A stretch of DNA of 59,749 bases from Colidextribacter sp. OB.20 (GCF_009911595.1 NZ_QWKG01000024.1:1-59749), one strand, 5' to 3'; positions 24,965 to 32,497 are shown, counted from the first letter of the stretch. Numbers and translations are program-made. Notes: generated by a model not told the origin, from the letters alone.

Positions 24965-26263
24965 CTATTTCAGCCGATTACTCCGGGAAAGTACGTTTTC
25001 GCCGGTTTTGATGTCCTTTCGGCAAACGGCCATCGCCGCCGTCAGCCGGTCACGCTGGGCCTTGATCTGGGCGATTTCTACCCCATTACCACAGCGGCGC
25101 AGGCGGTTATAGCATTTCTGGCGGGCTGCTCCCAACTCTTTCATTTCGGCCTGTTTTCCGCCGATAAAGTCTGCAACATTTTCCGCTGTGTCCAGCTTTT
25201 CCCGGCAAATCAACTGTGCCTGACGGCTGATACTGTCCAGACGGCAGCACTCCTCCCGCAGTTCCGGGGATAGAGGGCGGCGTTTGTTCCCTTTGGGCAG
25301 GATGCCCAGGCAGTAGCAGTAATGGAGATACAGCCCCCGAAAACCGCTGATTTTCTTCACTGTGCTGAAAGAGCCTTTTAACCGTAAACGTCTGGGACGT
25401 GGCCGCTGAACGGGGACAGGCTTGTACCGCTGATAACCAAAGTCATAGGCATACCGCTGGCGGTTTTCCTCAATTCGCTCCTGGAGGGCGGGGAGATCGT
25501 AGCCTTCCCCCAGCCGGTACAGTCGCACCGCCTTTTTACTGCCGATCCGCCGCAGGGTGGCGTATTTGTGGGCGGGGTTGGCGTCCAACTCGTAGCCCTG
25601 TTCCCGGAGGGCTTTCCGCAGGTCGTTCCCGTCTATGCTGACCTTGAGGGCGGCGTCCAGGGCCTCCTGCATCAGGTTGTATTTGGTGGGTTCGCCCCTC
25701 TTTTCAGCAAAGTAAATGCTTCGGGGCGTTTTGCCTTTTGGGTTTTTAATGGTGGAAAGCTGGTATTCCTTGCATAAATCATCCGATAACTGGCGAAACT
25801 GATAGTAGGTACGTTTGCCGCAGTTAAATTTCCTGCCGTCCCACAGGCCCACAGAATTGACCACAAAATGATTGTGATAGGTGCCGGTGTTGAAGTGGGT
25901 GGCAACGAGCACCTGGTACTCATCGCCCCACATCCGCTTTGCCAGCTCCACCCCGAGCCGGTGGCACAACTCCGGGGTGACTTCTCCGGGCTTAAAGCTC
26001 TGATAGGCGTGATAGGCCACATTGCCGCCTGTCTTGCCGAACCGCTCCTTGACCGCTTGCATTTCTTGAAAAGCGGTGTCCCGGTTACAGTTTACGCCGG
26101 TGACGAACATGGCCCGTTCCTCGCCCTCAACAGTCTTTTCCTCGTTTGCGGCGTAGTGGAGAACAGACCGCAAATCCGAGTAAATGGTCTTATCCGGGTT
26201 TTGGGCATAGTCCACCACACGGGTCAAGCTGTCCTTGACAGGCCAAATTTTAGTTACCGCCAT
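24965..26263 (-). CDS. Mobilization relaxase, MOBP family (Tn4451 TnpZ-like role)
   Basis: A 432-residue relaxase. It starts MAVTKIWPVKDSLTRVVDYA, where the family's first motif carries the nicking Tyr region, and has the metal-binding three-histidine motif THFNTGTYHNHFVVNS (about residues 125-140). The C-terminal region is basic. It nicks the oriT strand to let a co-resident conjugative element transfer this transposon; no type IV secretion genes are present, so the element is mobilizable, not self-transmissible. The start overlaps the 3' end of mobC by 14 bp. The gap 24885-24964 shows no gene. Confidence 0.9.
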   Translation of the reverse strand: MAVTKIWPVKDSLTRVVDYAQNPDKTIYSDLRSVLHYAANEEKTVEGEERAMFVTGVNCNRDTAFQEMQAVKERFGKTGGNVAYHAYQSFKPGEVTPELCHRLGVELAKRMWGDEYQVLVATHFNTGTYHNHFVVNSVGLWDGRKFNCGKRTYYQFRQLSDDLCKEYQLSTIKNPKGKTPRSIYFAEKRGEPTKYNLMQEALDAALKVSIDGNDLRKALREQGYELDANPAHKYATLRRIGSKKAVRLYRLGEGYDLPALQERIEENRQRYAYDFGYQRYKPVPVQRPRPRRLRLKGSFSTVKKISGFRGLYLHYCYCLGILPKGNKRRPLSPELREECCRLDSISRQAQLICREKLDTAENVADFIGGKQAEMKELGAARQKCYNRLRRCGNGVEIAQIKAQRDRLTAAMAVCRKDIKTGENVLSRSNRLK

Positions 26264-26555
26264 CGTCCGTTCCCTCGCTGGTATAAGCAGTTAGAATTTC
26301 CCCCGCCAACTCGTTCAGTTGGGCCGCTGTCTGCTCCATAGGCTGGGTGGCGAGGTTATCCCGCAGGACATTGACCTGCTGATAAAGGGTCTGGAATCGC
26401 TGGCGGGGGAACGCCGTCGCAGGATTCCCAGCACCAACCCGCCGGAGATACCCAGATAGGGACAGGCCGCACCGCTTGGCCTGACGCTCCAGCTTCCGCT
26501 TTTCCTGCTCAGTTACCCGCACCTGGATGGCTGTCGTTCTCTTTCTGTCGGTCAT
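26250..26555 (-). CDS. mobC: MobC-like relaxosome accessory protein
   Basis: A 101-residue basic protein starting MTDRKRTTAIQVRVTEQEK, a ribbon-helix-helix type DNA-binding N-terminus, with the MobC-typical AKRCGLSLSGYLRRVGAG. It would help the relaxase open oriT. I chose ATG 26555 behind AAGGAGAG rather than the far upstream codon at 26645. Translationally coupled with the relaxase gene by overlap. Confidence 0.85.
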   Translation of the reverse strand: MTDRKRTTAIQVRVTEQEKRKLERQAKRCGLSLSGYLRRVGAGNPATAFPRQRFQTLYQQVNVLRDNLATQPMEQTAAQLNELAGEILTAYTSEGTDDGGN

Positions 26556-26750
26556 GTTGATTCTCTCCTTTCTGGCCGGGGTTACAGGGGCGGAGCCCCT
26601 TTCGGCGTGAAGCGCCGCCCGCTTTTGGGGTACCCCCGGCAACACAAAAGCTATGCTCGTTACCCCACAAGACAGGGCTGCGGGCTGTCGTTCAGTGGCT
26701 TCTTCTTTGCGGAGCGTTGGGGGTCAATGGTTTTCAGCGTGTTCACCATA
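26556..26750. other. Probable oriT-containing region
   Basis: Non-coding DNA directly upstream of mobC and the relaxase, where MOBP elements keep oriT. It contains small hairpins GGGGC-GGA-GCCCC and GGCG-TGAA-CGCC-type near 26588-26625. No recognised nick site could be assigned. Confidence 0.4.
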
Positions 26751-26751
26751 G

Positions 26752-26887
26752 TGGCATCATCGGTGATGCCACGCTTACTCGAACGGGCGGAAATGGCATC
26801 ACATATGATGCCACGCAGAGGTTAGTAGATGGCAAAATGCCATCATGGTGGTTTGGTGCAGTTCATGTGACGGTGATCTACCGTCAC
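26752..26887. repeat. Array of four perfect short palindromes
   Basis: Four inverted repeats in 136 bp: GTGGCATCA/TGATGCCAC (26752-26773), TGGCATCA/TGATGCCA (26795-26814), GATGGCA/TGCCATC (26828-26844) and GTGACGGT/ACCGTCAC (26867-26887). The first three share the core TGGCA. Spacing between centres is about 42, 32 and 41 bp. They lie in the gene-free stretch upstream of mobC and may bind MobC or another element protein, or form part of oriT. The rest of 26556-27209 has no credible gene. Confidence 0.75.
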
Positions 26888-27017
26888 CCAGCTTTGCCGT
26901 TCTTCCCGAATGGCGTTCCTGCCCCTTTTCAGCGGCGTTGTTTCGCTCCCTCCACGGTGAAGTTCTTGGCGTAGTATCCCATTCGGACGGTCATTCAGTT
27001 GTCAGGGGCAAAAAAGA

Positions 27018-27096
27018 AGCCGGTACATAGACGCACCAACTCCAGCGGGAGTGTTCCTCTCGCTGGGGTTCTTGTGTGGTTGTCTATGTACCGGCT
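27018..27096 (-). terminator. Long structured terminator behind the defence operon
   Basis: AGCCGGTACATAGAC (27018-27032) is perfectly inverted at 27082-27096. The 49-base interior contains a second stem (CTCCAGCG with CGCTGGGG). On the minus strand the structure is followed by TCTTTTTTG, so it ends the defence operon transcript. Unusually long for a terminator. Confidence 0.65.
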
Positions 27097-27209
27097 GATA
27101 AGCCGTATTCAGTTCGCCCACTAAATGGAAATTTAGTATAGCACACAGAACAGATATTCGTCAATGGTATCTAAGCATATTTGTGAAAAATACCATTGGA
27201 GGATTATTG

Positions 27210-28241
27210 TTAATCTCCTACATTGACAGATTCCTTTAATTTCAAAATATCACCTAAAGCGATATATGTATGAATGATACATTGCATGGCCTGATTCCTC
27301 GTTATGTCAGTATGGACTTCGGAATTCTGTACCTTGTTTACCTGTTCTATCCAATCAATTAAGTATATAGTTTCACTGCCTACCAGCGTATTTTTTACTG
27401 CCTTTGCTTGAAGTGTTTCAATAACAGCGGATAATTTGTTATTAAAATGGTCACCGGATATGTCAATTTCCACACCAGACCTGGTATTAAATGCCTTCCC
27501 CTTGTAGTCTGGTAGAATTTCCTCAAATAGCTGTTTTGCTATATCTTCCCATAGCCTGCGGCATGATGTAAGAACTTGTGAATATCTTTCTGGATTTCCA
27601 TCTTCCATCAAATCTTCTATTGCATTAAGTTTTTGAAGTGTCGTTACTGAGAAATCAGAAAAATATAGACTGACTTTTTCTTGATATTCTTCAAAAATAT
27701 TCTTCGCTGTATTGCCAAATTGTAAATCAATTTGCCATCTCACTGCATACTCATAATACTGAGATTTTAGAATTGCCAGACGCTTTTTATTAACTCGACC
27801 TTCCTTGCGCAAATTATTTGTTCCTTCTGCCACTCTTACAAGCATTCGATCTGTCGCTAAAAGTGCATAATCGCCCGCAGCCGAAAATCCCTGAGTGGTA
27901 AAGTTTTTTAATGCAATTTTTGAACTCTCTATAATTCCTTCAAGTTCTGCAGCCGACTCAATAAAGACATATTGTTTCTTGTCTTTGTTATCAATATAGC
28001 CCCGCCCATGCTGGAGAGCAATATCCCATGCCGAACCCGTAATAAGGCCCTTATCGGTTTTGGGATATCCCCCATATTCATAGCCAAGCCATTCTTGACT
28101 CTCAATGTCATTTACAAGGCGAGCAATTTTCATACATTGAAGTAGTGCTGATGAAACTGTGATAGTTCCATCTTCAATACCGTTGATAACCTTATCACAA
28201 GCCGCCAACGCTTGTAACCTTTTATTTGCAAAATCACTCAT
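27210..28241 (-). CDS. AbiTii-domain-like protein (putative abortive-infection factor)
   Basis: A 343-residue soluble protein. The N-terminal segment LLQCMKIARLVNDIESQEWL then GYEYGGYP resembles the AbiTii domain, which pairs a short helical segment with a GYP-type ending and is found in phage-defence proteins. The remainder (about 90-340) is helical and charged with no catalytic motif I recognise. It is the last gene of the defence operon, 41 bp behind the TIGR02391-like gene, and is visibly A+T-rich compared with the host. Function in defence is inferred from domain and location. Confidence 0.6.
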   Translation of the reverse strand: MSDFANKRLQALAACDKVINGIEDGTITVSSALLQCMKIARLVNDIESQEWLGYEYGGYPKTDKGLITGSAWDIALQHGRGYIDNKDKKQYVFIESAAELEGIIESSKIALKNFTTQGFSAAGDYALLATDRMLVRVAEGTNNLRKEGRVNKKRLAILKSQYYEYAVRWQIDLQFGNTAKNIFEEYQEKVSLYFSDFSVTTLQKLNAIEDLMEDGNPERYSQVLTSCRRLWEDIAKQLFEEILPDYKGKAFNTRSGVEIDISGDHFNNKLSAVIETLQAKAVKNTLVGSETIYLIDWIEQVNKVQNSEVHTDITRNQAMQCIIHTYIALGDILKLKESVNVGD

Positions 28242-28282
28242 ACAGTAACTCCCTTACTAAAAGTGATACCTCATCCTATGGT

Positions 28283-29026
28283 CTACACGTCCAGAGTTTC
28301 TGATATTTTTGAAAACTGCACAGCTTCGTCTATTTTATACATCAACATACTTGCGAATATCAGACGGCGCATGGCATCATTTCGGTCTATTGGAATATTG
28401 GCATGAGCTTTAGGATTACGCAAGGCTGACATCGCTCCTGCAAGCATCTCCATAAATCCTTTTTGTGTATTCGCACCAGAATCAGTGGAACGATCACAAA
28501 ATTCTATCAAAGGGTTCTTTGTAGAAAACACCCTTTTCATTGCAGCATCGCCATCAGGGACATCCTCTCCAGGTTTTACCACCTGAAAAAGCCTTTTTAC
28601 TCTATCATTTATTTCAATAAACGCATCACAAGCTGCATTTGCATAACTACCATCTAAAAAGAGTTTTTTTGATGCTTGCGTTATTTTAGGATGAATAAGT
28701 TGCCACCAATCGTCTTGCCGATTGAAATTCTGTGCCAACAAGATATCTAATACTTCAATTCCCTGTCCAAAGGCAAATGGATTTATGTAAATATGAATGG
28801 TATTCCAACTTGCGGGAACTTCTCTAAACAGTCTATTTTTGATTGTCATCAACTGATTGCTAAGGACAGGTTGCTCTCGCTCAATATCTTTAGCAATAAT
28901 AAGAAGCCCTTCGCGGATATTTGTTACATCCGCAGTAGAAACCGGCATATTCAAAACATTTGGTTGATTTGATAAATTCCGCATCCAACAGCACACAGTA
29001 TTTATTTTATTTATGTCCACATTCAT
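28283..29026 (-). CDS. TIGR02391-like (Ymh family) protein
   Basis: A 247-residue protein. The C-terminal half follows the TIGR02391 pattern: WQLIHPKITQASKKLFLDG, then YANAACDAFIEINDRVKRLF, and GFMEMLAGAMSALRNPKAHA (an RNP-H ending common to this family and to HEPN-like folds). The N-terminal half is unassigned. Such proteins occur repeatedly in restriction and defence islands; the molecular activity is unknown. It follows vsr by 26 bp in the same operon. Confidence 0.6.
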   Translation of the reverse strand: MNVDINKINTVCCWMRNLSNQPNVLNMPVSTADVTNIREGLLIIAKDIEREQPVLSNQLMTIKNRLFREVPASWNTIHIYINPFAFGQGIEVLDILLAQNFNRQDDWWQLIHPKITQASKKLFLDGSYANAACDAFIEINDRVKRLFQVVKPGEDVPDGDAAMKRVFSTKNPLIEFCDRSTDSGANTQKGFMEMLAGAMSALRNPKAHANIPIDRNDAMRRLIFASMLMYKIDEAVQFSKISETLDV

Positions 29027-29052
29027 TCTCCCAGCATTTTATATTATTTCCC

Positions 29053-29472
29053 CTAAGAGCAAATTTTTAATAAAGTAGCCATTTTAAGCATTAGAATGTC
29101 AGTGTTCTTCTTTTTTAGTTCGCACTCCCAAATCCGTAATACTGTCCACCCGCGTGCTTCAAACATAGCTGTTACTTCTTGGTCATGTTTTATATTCCGT
29201 TCCCGTTTCTTTTGCCAATACTCTTGGTGATCTGCGGGACGGGTGTTCCGGCAATCATGTCCATGCCAGAAACAGCCGTCTACAAATATGGCAATTTTTT
29301 GTTTTGGAAATACAAAATCAGGGTGGCCCTTGACAGGATAATTCCGCCGCCAGCCAGTGATATTATTCTGTTTGAATATTTCAATCAAGCGAAGTTCTGT
29401 AGATTTGTTCTTCTTTGATTTGACCTGCCGCATGATATCAGAGCGTTTTTCTTCATCAAACACATCCGCCAC
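29053..29472 (-). CDS. vsr: Very short patch repair endonuclease
   Basis: A 139-residue Vsr enzyme, which nicks beside T:G mismatches created by deamination of 5-methylcytosine. Motifs: KRSDIMRQVKSKKNKSTELR, YPVKGHPDFVFPKQKIAIFV with the metal-binding Asp, DGCFWHGHDC, and a C-terminal WTVLRIWECEL. It begins with GTG 29472, 6 bp behind the restriction gene, with AAGGTGAT as ribosome site. Its presence tells that the neighbouring methylase makes 5-methylcytosine. Confidence 0.95.
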   Translation of the reverse strand: MADVFDEEKRSDIMRQVKSKKNKSTELRLIEIFKQNNITGWRRNYPVKGHPDFVFPKQKIAIFVDGCFWHGHDCRNTRPADHQEYWQKKRERNIKHDQEVTAMFEARGWTVLRIWECELKKKNTDILMLKMATLLKICS

Positions 29473-29478
29473 AGCAAA

Positions 29479-30414
29479 TCACCTTGCCTCAAACTCAATG
29501 CGGAGACTTGGATCGGTTTCAGTTTCCAGTACAATATTGTTGTAGCGGCTGATAATATCCGACAAGGTAGAGTTACGCTTTGTTTCGTCAAATAAGCTGT
29601 GTTCATATACATTTGCGGATAGGAATTGCTGAATATCCCACACCTCTACGCGCCCAGCAAGACCGGCATCTTCCGCCAGATTCAGCGCCGTATGCACACG
29701 CTCAAAAATTGTGATAATAACAGGATGACACCCGCTCCGCAAATTGGCTTTACATTTTTCAATCAGGAGCGCCCCTGGCATAGTAGTACAGTGGATAATC
29801 GTGCTGTTGATGACAAAATCACCGTTACGATCCGTTGGGCCGTCCGCTACTGAAGCGCCATGAATTTCAAAAGCTCCCTCCGACATAATAAGGCAGAGTT
29901 TAGCCGCCACTAAATGCTGCAACACCGTTCCAAGATACTGCGTACCCGGATTCTGCTTTTGCCGCTTTTTTGCCTGTTCAAACAGTTCATCCAAATTAGC
30001 ACCGATTGTTTTGGATGTGTCGGCGGTTAAAATAAAGGGCTGATTTCTAAAATACTCCCTGACTTGTTCTGCCCAAAAATCTTCTACAACAGAAAAATTA
30101 ACAGTTTGTTCTTCGTTCCATGCATTGAGAAAATCCACATACTTTATCATCAGGCCCATGCTTCCCCGGCTGGTACGTCCGCCCTCGGCTGATAACTGCT
30201 GAGTAATACCATGTTCCTTCAAAATCTTCTTTAGATTTCCTCCACCTAATCCAGCAACTTGTCCCTTGCTACTGGTCTGAAAATCATCAGAATTCAACGG
30301 AAATTGCTTGTCTTGTACTAAACGAGTAAACTGCACGACCAGCGATAGAGGGCCTTTAGTAAAAATATTGTTTTCAGCTTGAAACGCCTTCAAGCGTTCT
30401 TCTGGATTAATCAT
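29479..30414 (-). CDS. DUF4928 family protein, putative type II restriction endonuclease
   Basis: A 311-residue protein between dcm and vsr, the usual position of DUF4928 proteins, thought to be the restriction partner of Dcm-type methylases. The N-terminal half looks like a helical DNA-recognition region (SSKGQVAGLGGGNLKKILKE, SMGLMIKYVDFLNAW). The C-terminal half has a nuclease-like pattern: GAFEIHGASVADGPTDRNGD, FVINSTIIHCTT, LLIEKCKANL, reminiscent of a PD-(D/E)xK arrangement. I chose ATG 30414 (MINPEERLKAF), whose start overlaps the dcm stop by 8 bp. Nuclease assignment is inference. Confidence 0.65.
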   Translation of the reverse strand: MINPEERLKAFQAENNIFTKGPLSLVVQFTRLVQDKQFPLNSDDFQTSSKGQVAGLGGGNLKKILKEHGITQQLSAEGGRTSRGSMGLMIKYVDFLNAWNEEQTVNFSVVEDFWAEQVREYFRNQPFILTADTSKTIGANLDELFEQAKKRQKQNPGTQYLGTVLQHLVAAKLCLIMSEGAFEIHGASVADGPTDRNGDFVINSTIIHCTTMPGALLIEKCKANLRSGCHPVIITIFERVHTALNLAEDAGLAGRVEVWDIQQFLSANVYEHSLFDETKRNSTLSDIISRYNNIVLETETDPSLRIEFEAR

Positions 30415-31513
30415 CGTACACTGCCTCCGCAATTTTTGTTAAGAAACGTTCGCCAATAAACTGCGCTACGGGCATCGCTACCGCGTCGCCCATCGCCTTA
30501 TATCCATCGTTATAGCTGCCCGGTAGGATAAAACTGTCTGGCGCTCCCATAAGCCGGGCAGCCTCGCGGACGGTCAACAGCCTTGCATGGGTTGTCCCGT
30601 TTTTTTTAACAACCAAATACTGTTTGCTGCTCCCGCCTTCCGGCGTCCGTAAACATCCCGCGATTCCGTCAAAGCGTAATTCAAGCTGCTGTTCTCCATG
30701 TCGGGTGCGCCGATAACCTGTGGCGTAAACGGTACTATGCTCATTCAACTTAATTTGATGCCGTTCTGGCACCAATCTGAGCACATCATCCTTATCAAAA
30801 AGAGCGGTATCCTCAACAATATCTTTCAGCTCTTTATTGCGATGTGGGGGCTTCTCTGTATTCCACCATATCCATTGCGGTAAGGAGTACCCCAGTTCAA
30901 TCGCGGCTTTCGTATGGAGCCAGCAAGGGCCGTTTCCAACTAATTCGTTTGGAATTTGACAGCCATGCTCCACAGCGATGATGAATACTCTTGGTCTGGA
31001 CTGCGGTACGAAATGCGAAGCGTTTAGTACGATTGCTCCACAATCATAACCACGTTCGACAAGGGCGGCGTGGAGAACGCGATAATTGCCGCCATTGTTT
31101 GTAGAAAGCAAGCCGATCACATTTTCCAACAAGAGTATTTTAGGATGTCTTTCCATCTCATCCAAAACACGCAACCATTCCCATACAAGCCCGCTCCTTG
31201 ATGCGTGGATACCGCCCAAAGAACCGGCTAAAGACAAATCCTGACAAGGAAAACTGGCCCATGACAAATGAGCATACGGCAGGTCATAGCCATGGACATT
31301 CTTGATATCATCGAGTTCAAAATGATCACACCCAAAGTTCGCATCATAAACCGCCGCTTTTTGCTCGCTGATATCGTTGGCCCAAACAGGCGCAAACATT
31401 CCTTTCAAACCATAGGCCACAAGTCCGCTTCCTGCAAAAAATTCATGCATCGTCCAAACAGCAGAGGACAAATCAATTCTTTGCTTTTTAAACATGGTGC
31501 TTTGTAGCATCAT
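30407..31513 (-). CDS. dcm: DNA (cytosine-5) methyltransferase
   Basis: A 368-residue C5 methylase with all core motifs in order: I (HEFFAGSGLVAYGLKG), IV (SFPCQDLSLAGSLGG, catalytic Cys), VI (ILLLENVIGLL), VIII (VPQSRPRVFIIAVE), IX (LLTVREAARLMGAPDSF) and X (GYKAMGDAVAMPVAQFIGE). It protects host and element DNA from the paired restriction enzyme. Target sequence cannot be read from the protein. AGGAGG precedes ATG 31513. It overlaps the small HTH gene upstream by 26 bp. Confidence 0.95.
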   Translation of the reverse strand: MMLQSTMFKKQRIDLSSAVWTMHEFFAGSGLVAYGLKGMFAPVWANDISEQKAAVYDANFGCDHFELDDIKNVHGYDLPYAHLSWASFPCQDLSLAGSLGGIHASRSGLVWEWLRVLDEMERHPKILLLENVIGLLSTNNGGNYRVLHAALVERGYDCGAIVLNASHFVPQSRPRVFIIAVEHGCQIPNELVGNGPCWLHTKAAIELGYSLPQWIWWNTEKPPHRNKELKDIVEDTALFDKDDVLRLVPERHQIKLNEHSTVYATGYRRTRHGEQQLELRFDGIAGCLRTPEGGSSKQYLVVKKNGTTHARLLTVREAARLMGAPDSFILPGSYNDGYKAMGDAVAMPVAQFIGERFLTKIAEAVYDD

Positions 31514-31694
31514 CTTTTCCTCCTAAAATGTGCCTTTTGTCCCCTGTTGGCTTCTTTGCATTTTCTGGGATGATCCAAATGCGGCTCATACGCATTGCCC
31601 CGGCAATTCGGCCCTCTTTGCAGAGAATTTGAACTTGCCGTGGCGTTACTCCCCATTTTTCAGCGGCTTCTTGAACGGTAATAAATCCATTCAC
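31488..31694 (-). CDS. Small helix-turn-helix protein, candidate controller of the R-M operon
   Basis: A 68-residue protein with an excisionase/MerR-like HTH: FITVQEAAEKWGVTPRQVQI then LCKEGRIAGAMRMSRIWIIP, the second part forming the wing. I prefer GTG 31694 because TGAGGTG lies just upstream; TTG 31718 is an alternative. It is the first gene of the defence operon and overlaps dcm, so its level is tied to the methylase. A 14-bp palindrome inside the promoter could be its site. Control function is inferred; an excisionase-like role is the alternative. Confidence 0.7.
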   Translation of the reverse strand: MNGFITVQEAAEKWGVTPRQVQILCKEGRIAGAMRMSRIWIIPENAKKPTGDKRHILGGKDDATKHHV

Positions 31695-31739
31695 GTTTGA
31701 CACCTCAGGTTGTTTCAAAATCTACTAAATTCCACCATC

Positions 31740-31768
31740 ATTATATTCGTTTAAGCGAAATTAGTCAA
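31740..31768 (-). promoter_or_regulatory. Promoter of the defence operon with spacer palindrome
   Basis: On the minus strand TTGACT (31763-31768), 17 bp, TATAAT (31740-31745). The spacer contains the near-perfect palindrome TTCGTTTAAGCGAA (31746-31759), between the two promoter hexamers, a position where binding would block RNA polymerase. Confidence 0.7.
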
Positions 31769-31828
31769 GCTGTTTCAGTAAAGCGCCCATGCTCACGAAA
31801 TTCGTTCGTAAGCATGAGCGCTGTTTAT

Positions 31829-32197
31829 TTAGGCAAATATGATTTCTGTGTTCACGATTTCTTCTGCTGCAGAACGAGTACTGTTCATACGGCCTACCCA
31901 CTCCATCTGATTTTCGACTTTAAGCTGTTCGGAGATACCCTCCTGCTCTGCCATCCGATCCACAAGCTGAAAAAACATAGCTTCTGCCTGGGTGTCGATT
32001 TCGGACAGGTGGCCGTCCAGCTTGCCAGATAGCAGCAGCGCCGTATAAAGAGCCTGACGGTATTCTTTCAAATATCGTCTCCGCCGCTGCCCCCATATGC
32101 CGATGGCAGGTAGTTCAGGTACAGACAGGTCTGGAAGAAAATAATCGCCCTCCTGATGATAGGCGCCACCCATTTGTTCAAAAAATGACTTTTCCAT
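31829..32197 (-). CDS. tnpV: TnpV-like transposon-encoded protein
   Basis: A 122-residue protein starting MEKSFFEQMGGAYHQEGDYF, matching TnpV of Tn4451-type transposons, including GIWGQRRRRYLKEYRQALYT and a helical C-terminus (RMAEQEGISEQLKVENQMEW). Function is unknown. ATG 32197 is preceded by GGAGG; an upstream in-frame codon at 32212 is less likely. It marks the right part of the element. An inverted repeat with GCGC/ATGCT arms lies behind it near 31782-31820 and may terminate its transcript. Confidence 0.8.
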   Translation of the reverse strand: MEKSFFEQMGGAYHQEGDYFLPDLSVPELPAIGIWGQRRRRYLKEYRQALYTALLLSGKLDGHLSEIDTQAEAMFFQLVDRMAEQEGISEQLKVENQMEWVGRMNSTRSAAEEIVNTEIIFA

Positions 32198-32264
32198 GAT
32201 ATAGTCCTCCAATATGTTGAAATTCCCTACAATTCAATCACATTCGGCTGCCTACAAATAGTAA

Positions 32265-32296
32265 GGGAGAGGTAACTTCCTTACGTTACCTCTCCC
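32265..32296. repeat. Subterminal hairpin at the right end of the transposon
   Basis: GGGAGAGGTAA (32265-32275) is perfectly inverted at 32286-32296, directly inside the right terminal repeat. It may be a terminator for the minus-strand RHH gene or a recombinase-related element. Confidence 0.6.
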
Positions 32297-32298
32297 TC

Positions 32299-32313
32299 CG
32301 GGGCGCACTTTTT
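32299..32313 (-). repeat. Right terminal inverted repeat of the transposon
   Basis: CGGGGCGCACTTTTT, exact inverse of 22777-22791. It touches the stop codon of the RHH gene (32312-32314). Confidence 0.7.
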
Positions 32314-32497
32314 ATGGGATTTTCCACTTATCCGTCAGCACCTCCGGGGCGTTTTCCACATGCCACAGATACCGCTTCAGCACCTGCCGGACGTATCCGG
32401 GCACGGTTCTGCTTCCCTGCTCCGCCTGCTCCCTGACCTGTTCATACAGGTCCATGGGCATCAAAACGCTGACAGTTTTTTTGGGGCCTTTTATCAT
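32312..32497 (-). CDS. Small ribbon-helix-helix (CopG/Arc-like) protein
   Basis: A 61-residue protein: MIKGPKKTVSVLMPMDLYEQ supplies the beta-strand and first helix, and RTVPGYVRQVLKRYLWHVE the second helix of an RHH DNA-binding fold. Base composition is host-like, so it is probably chromosomal. Its last two codons and stop fall at the transposon edge; if the GA junction at 32318 is right, the insertion changed its C-terminus. Targets unknown; could be an antitoxin or repressor without a visible partner. Confidence 0.6.
   Translation of the reverse strand: MIKGPKKTVSVLMPMDLYEQVREQAEQGSRTVPGYVRQVLKRYLWHVENAPEVLTDKWKIP

Larger units (their letters stand above)
22776..32318. mobile_element. Tn4451-type mobilizable transposon with defence cargo
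   Basis: About 9.5 kb holding a large serine recombinase, TnpW, relaxase, MobC and TnpV, the gene set of the Tn4451/Tn4453 family, plus an A+T-rich restriction/defence operon. A 15-bp inverted repeat (22777-22791 and 32299-32313) lies at both edges. TnpX-type recombinases use a GA dinucleotide; GA occurs at 22776-22777 and 32318-32319, giving a possible direct-repeat junction. Exact ends are inferred. Confidence 0.75.

Noticed and set aside
26752..26887. CRISPR array
   Set aside because: The repeats are palindromes of unequal sequence with irregular spacing and no cas genes nearby.
26607..26974. Two overlapping short plus-strand frames (72 and 85 codons) upstream of mobC
   Set aside because: They run across the palindrome array and have no ribosome site or family; the region looks non-coding.
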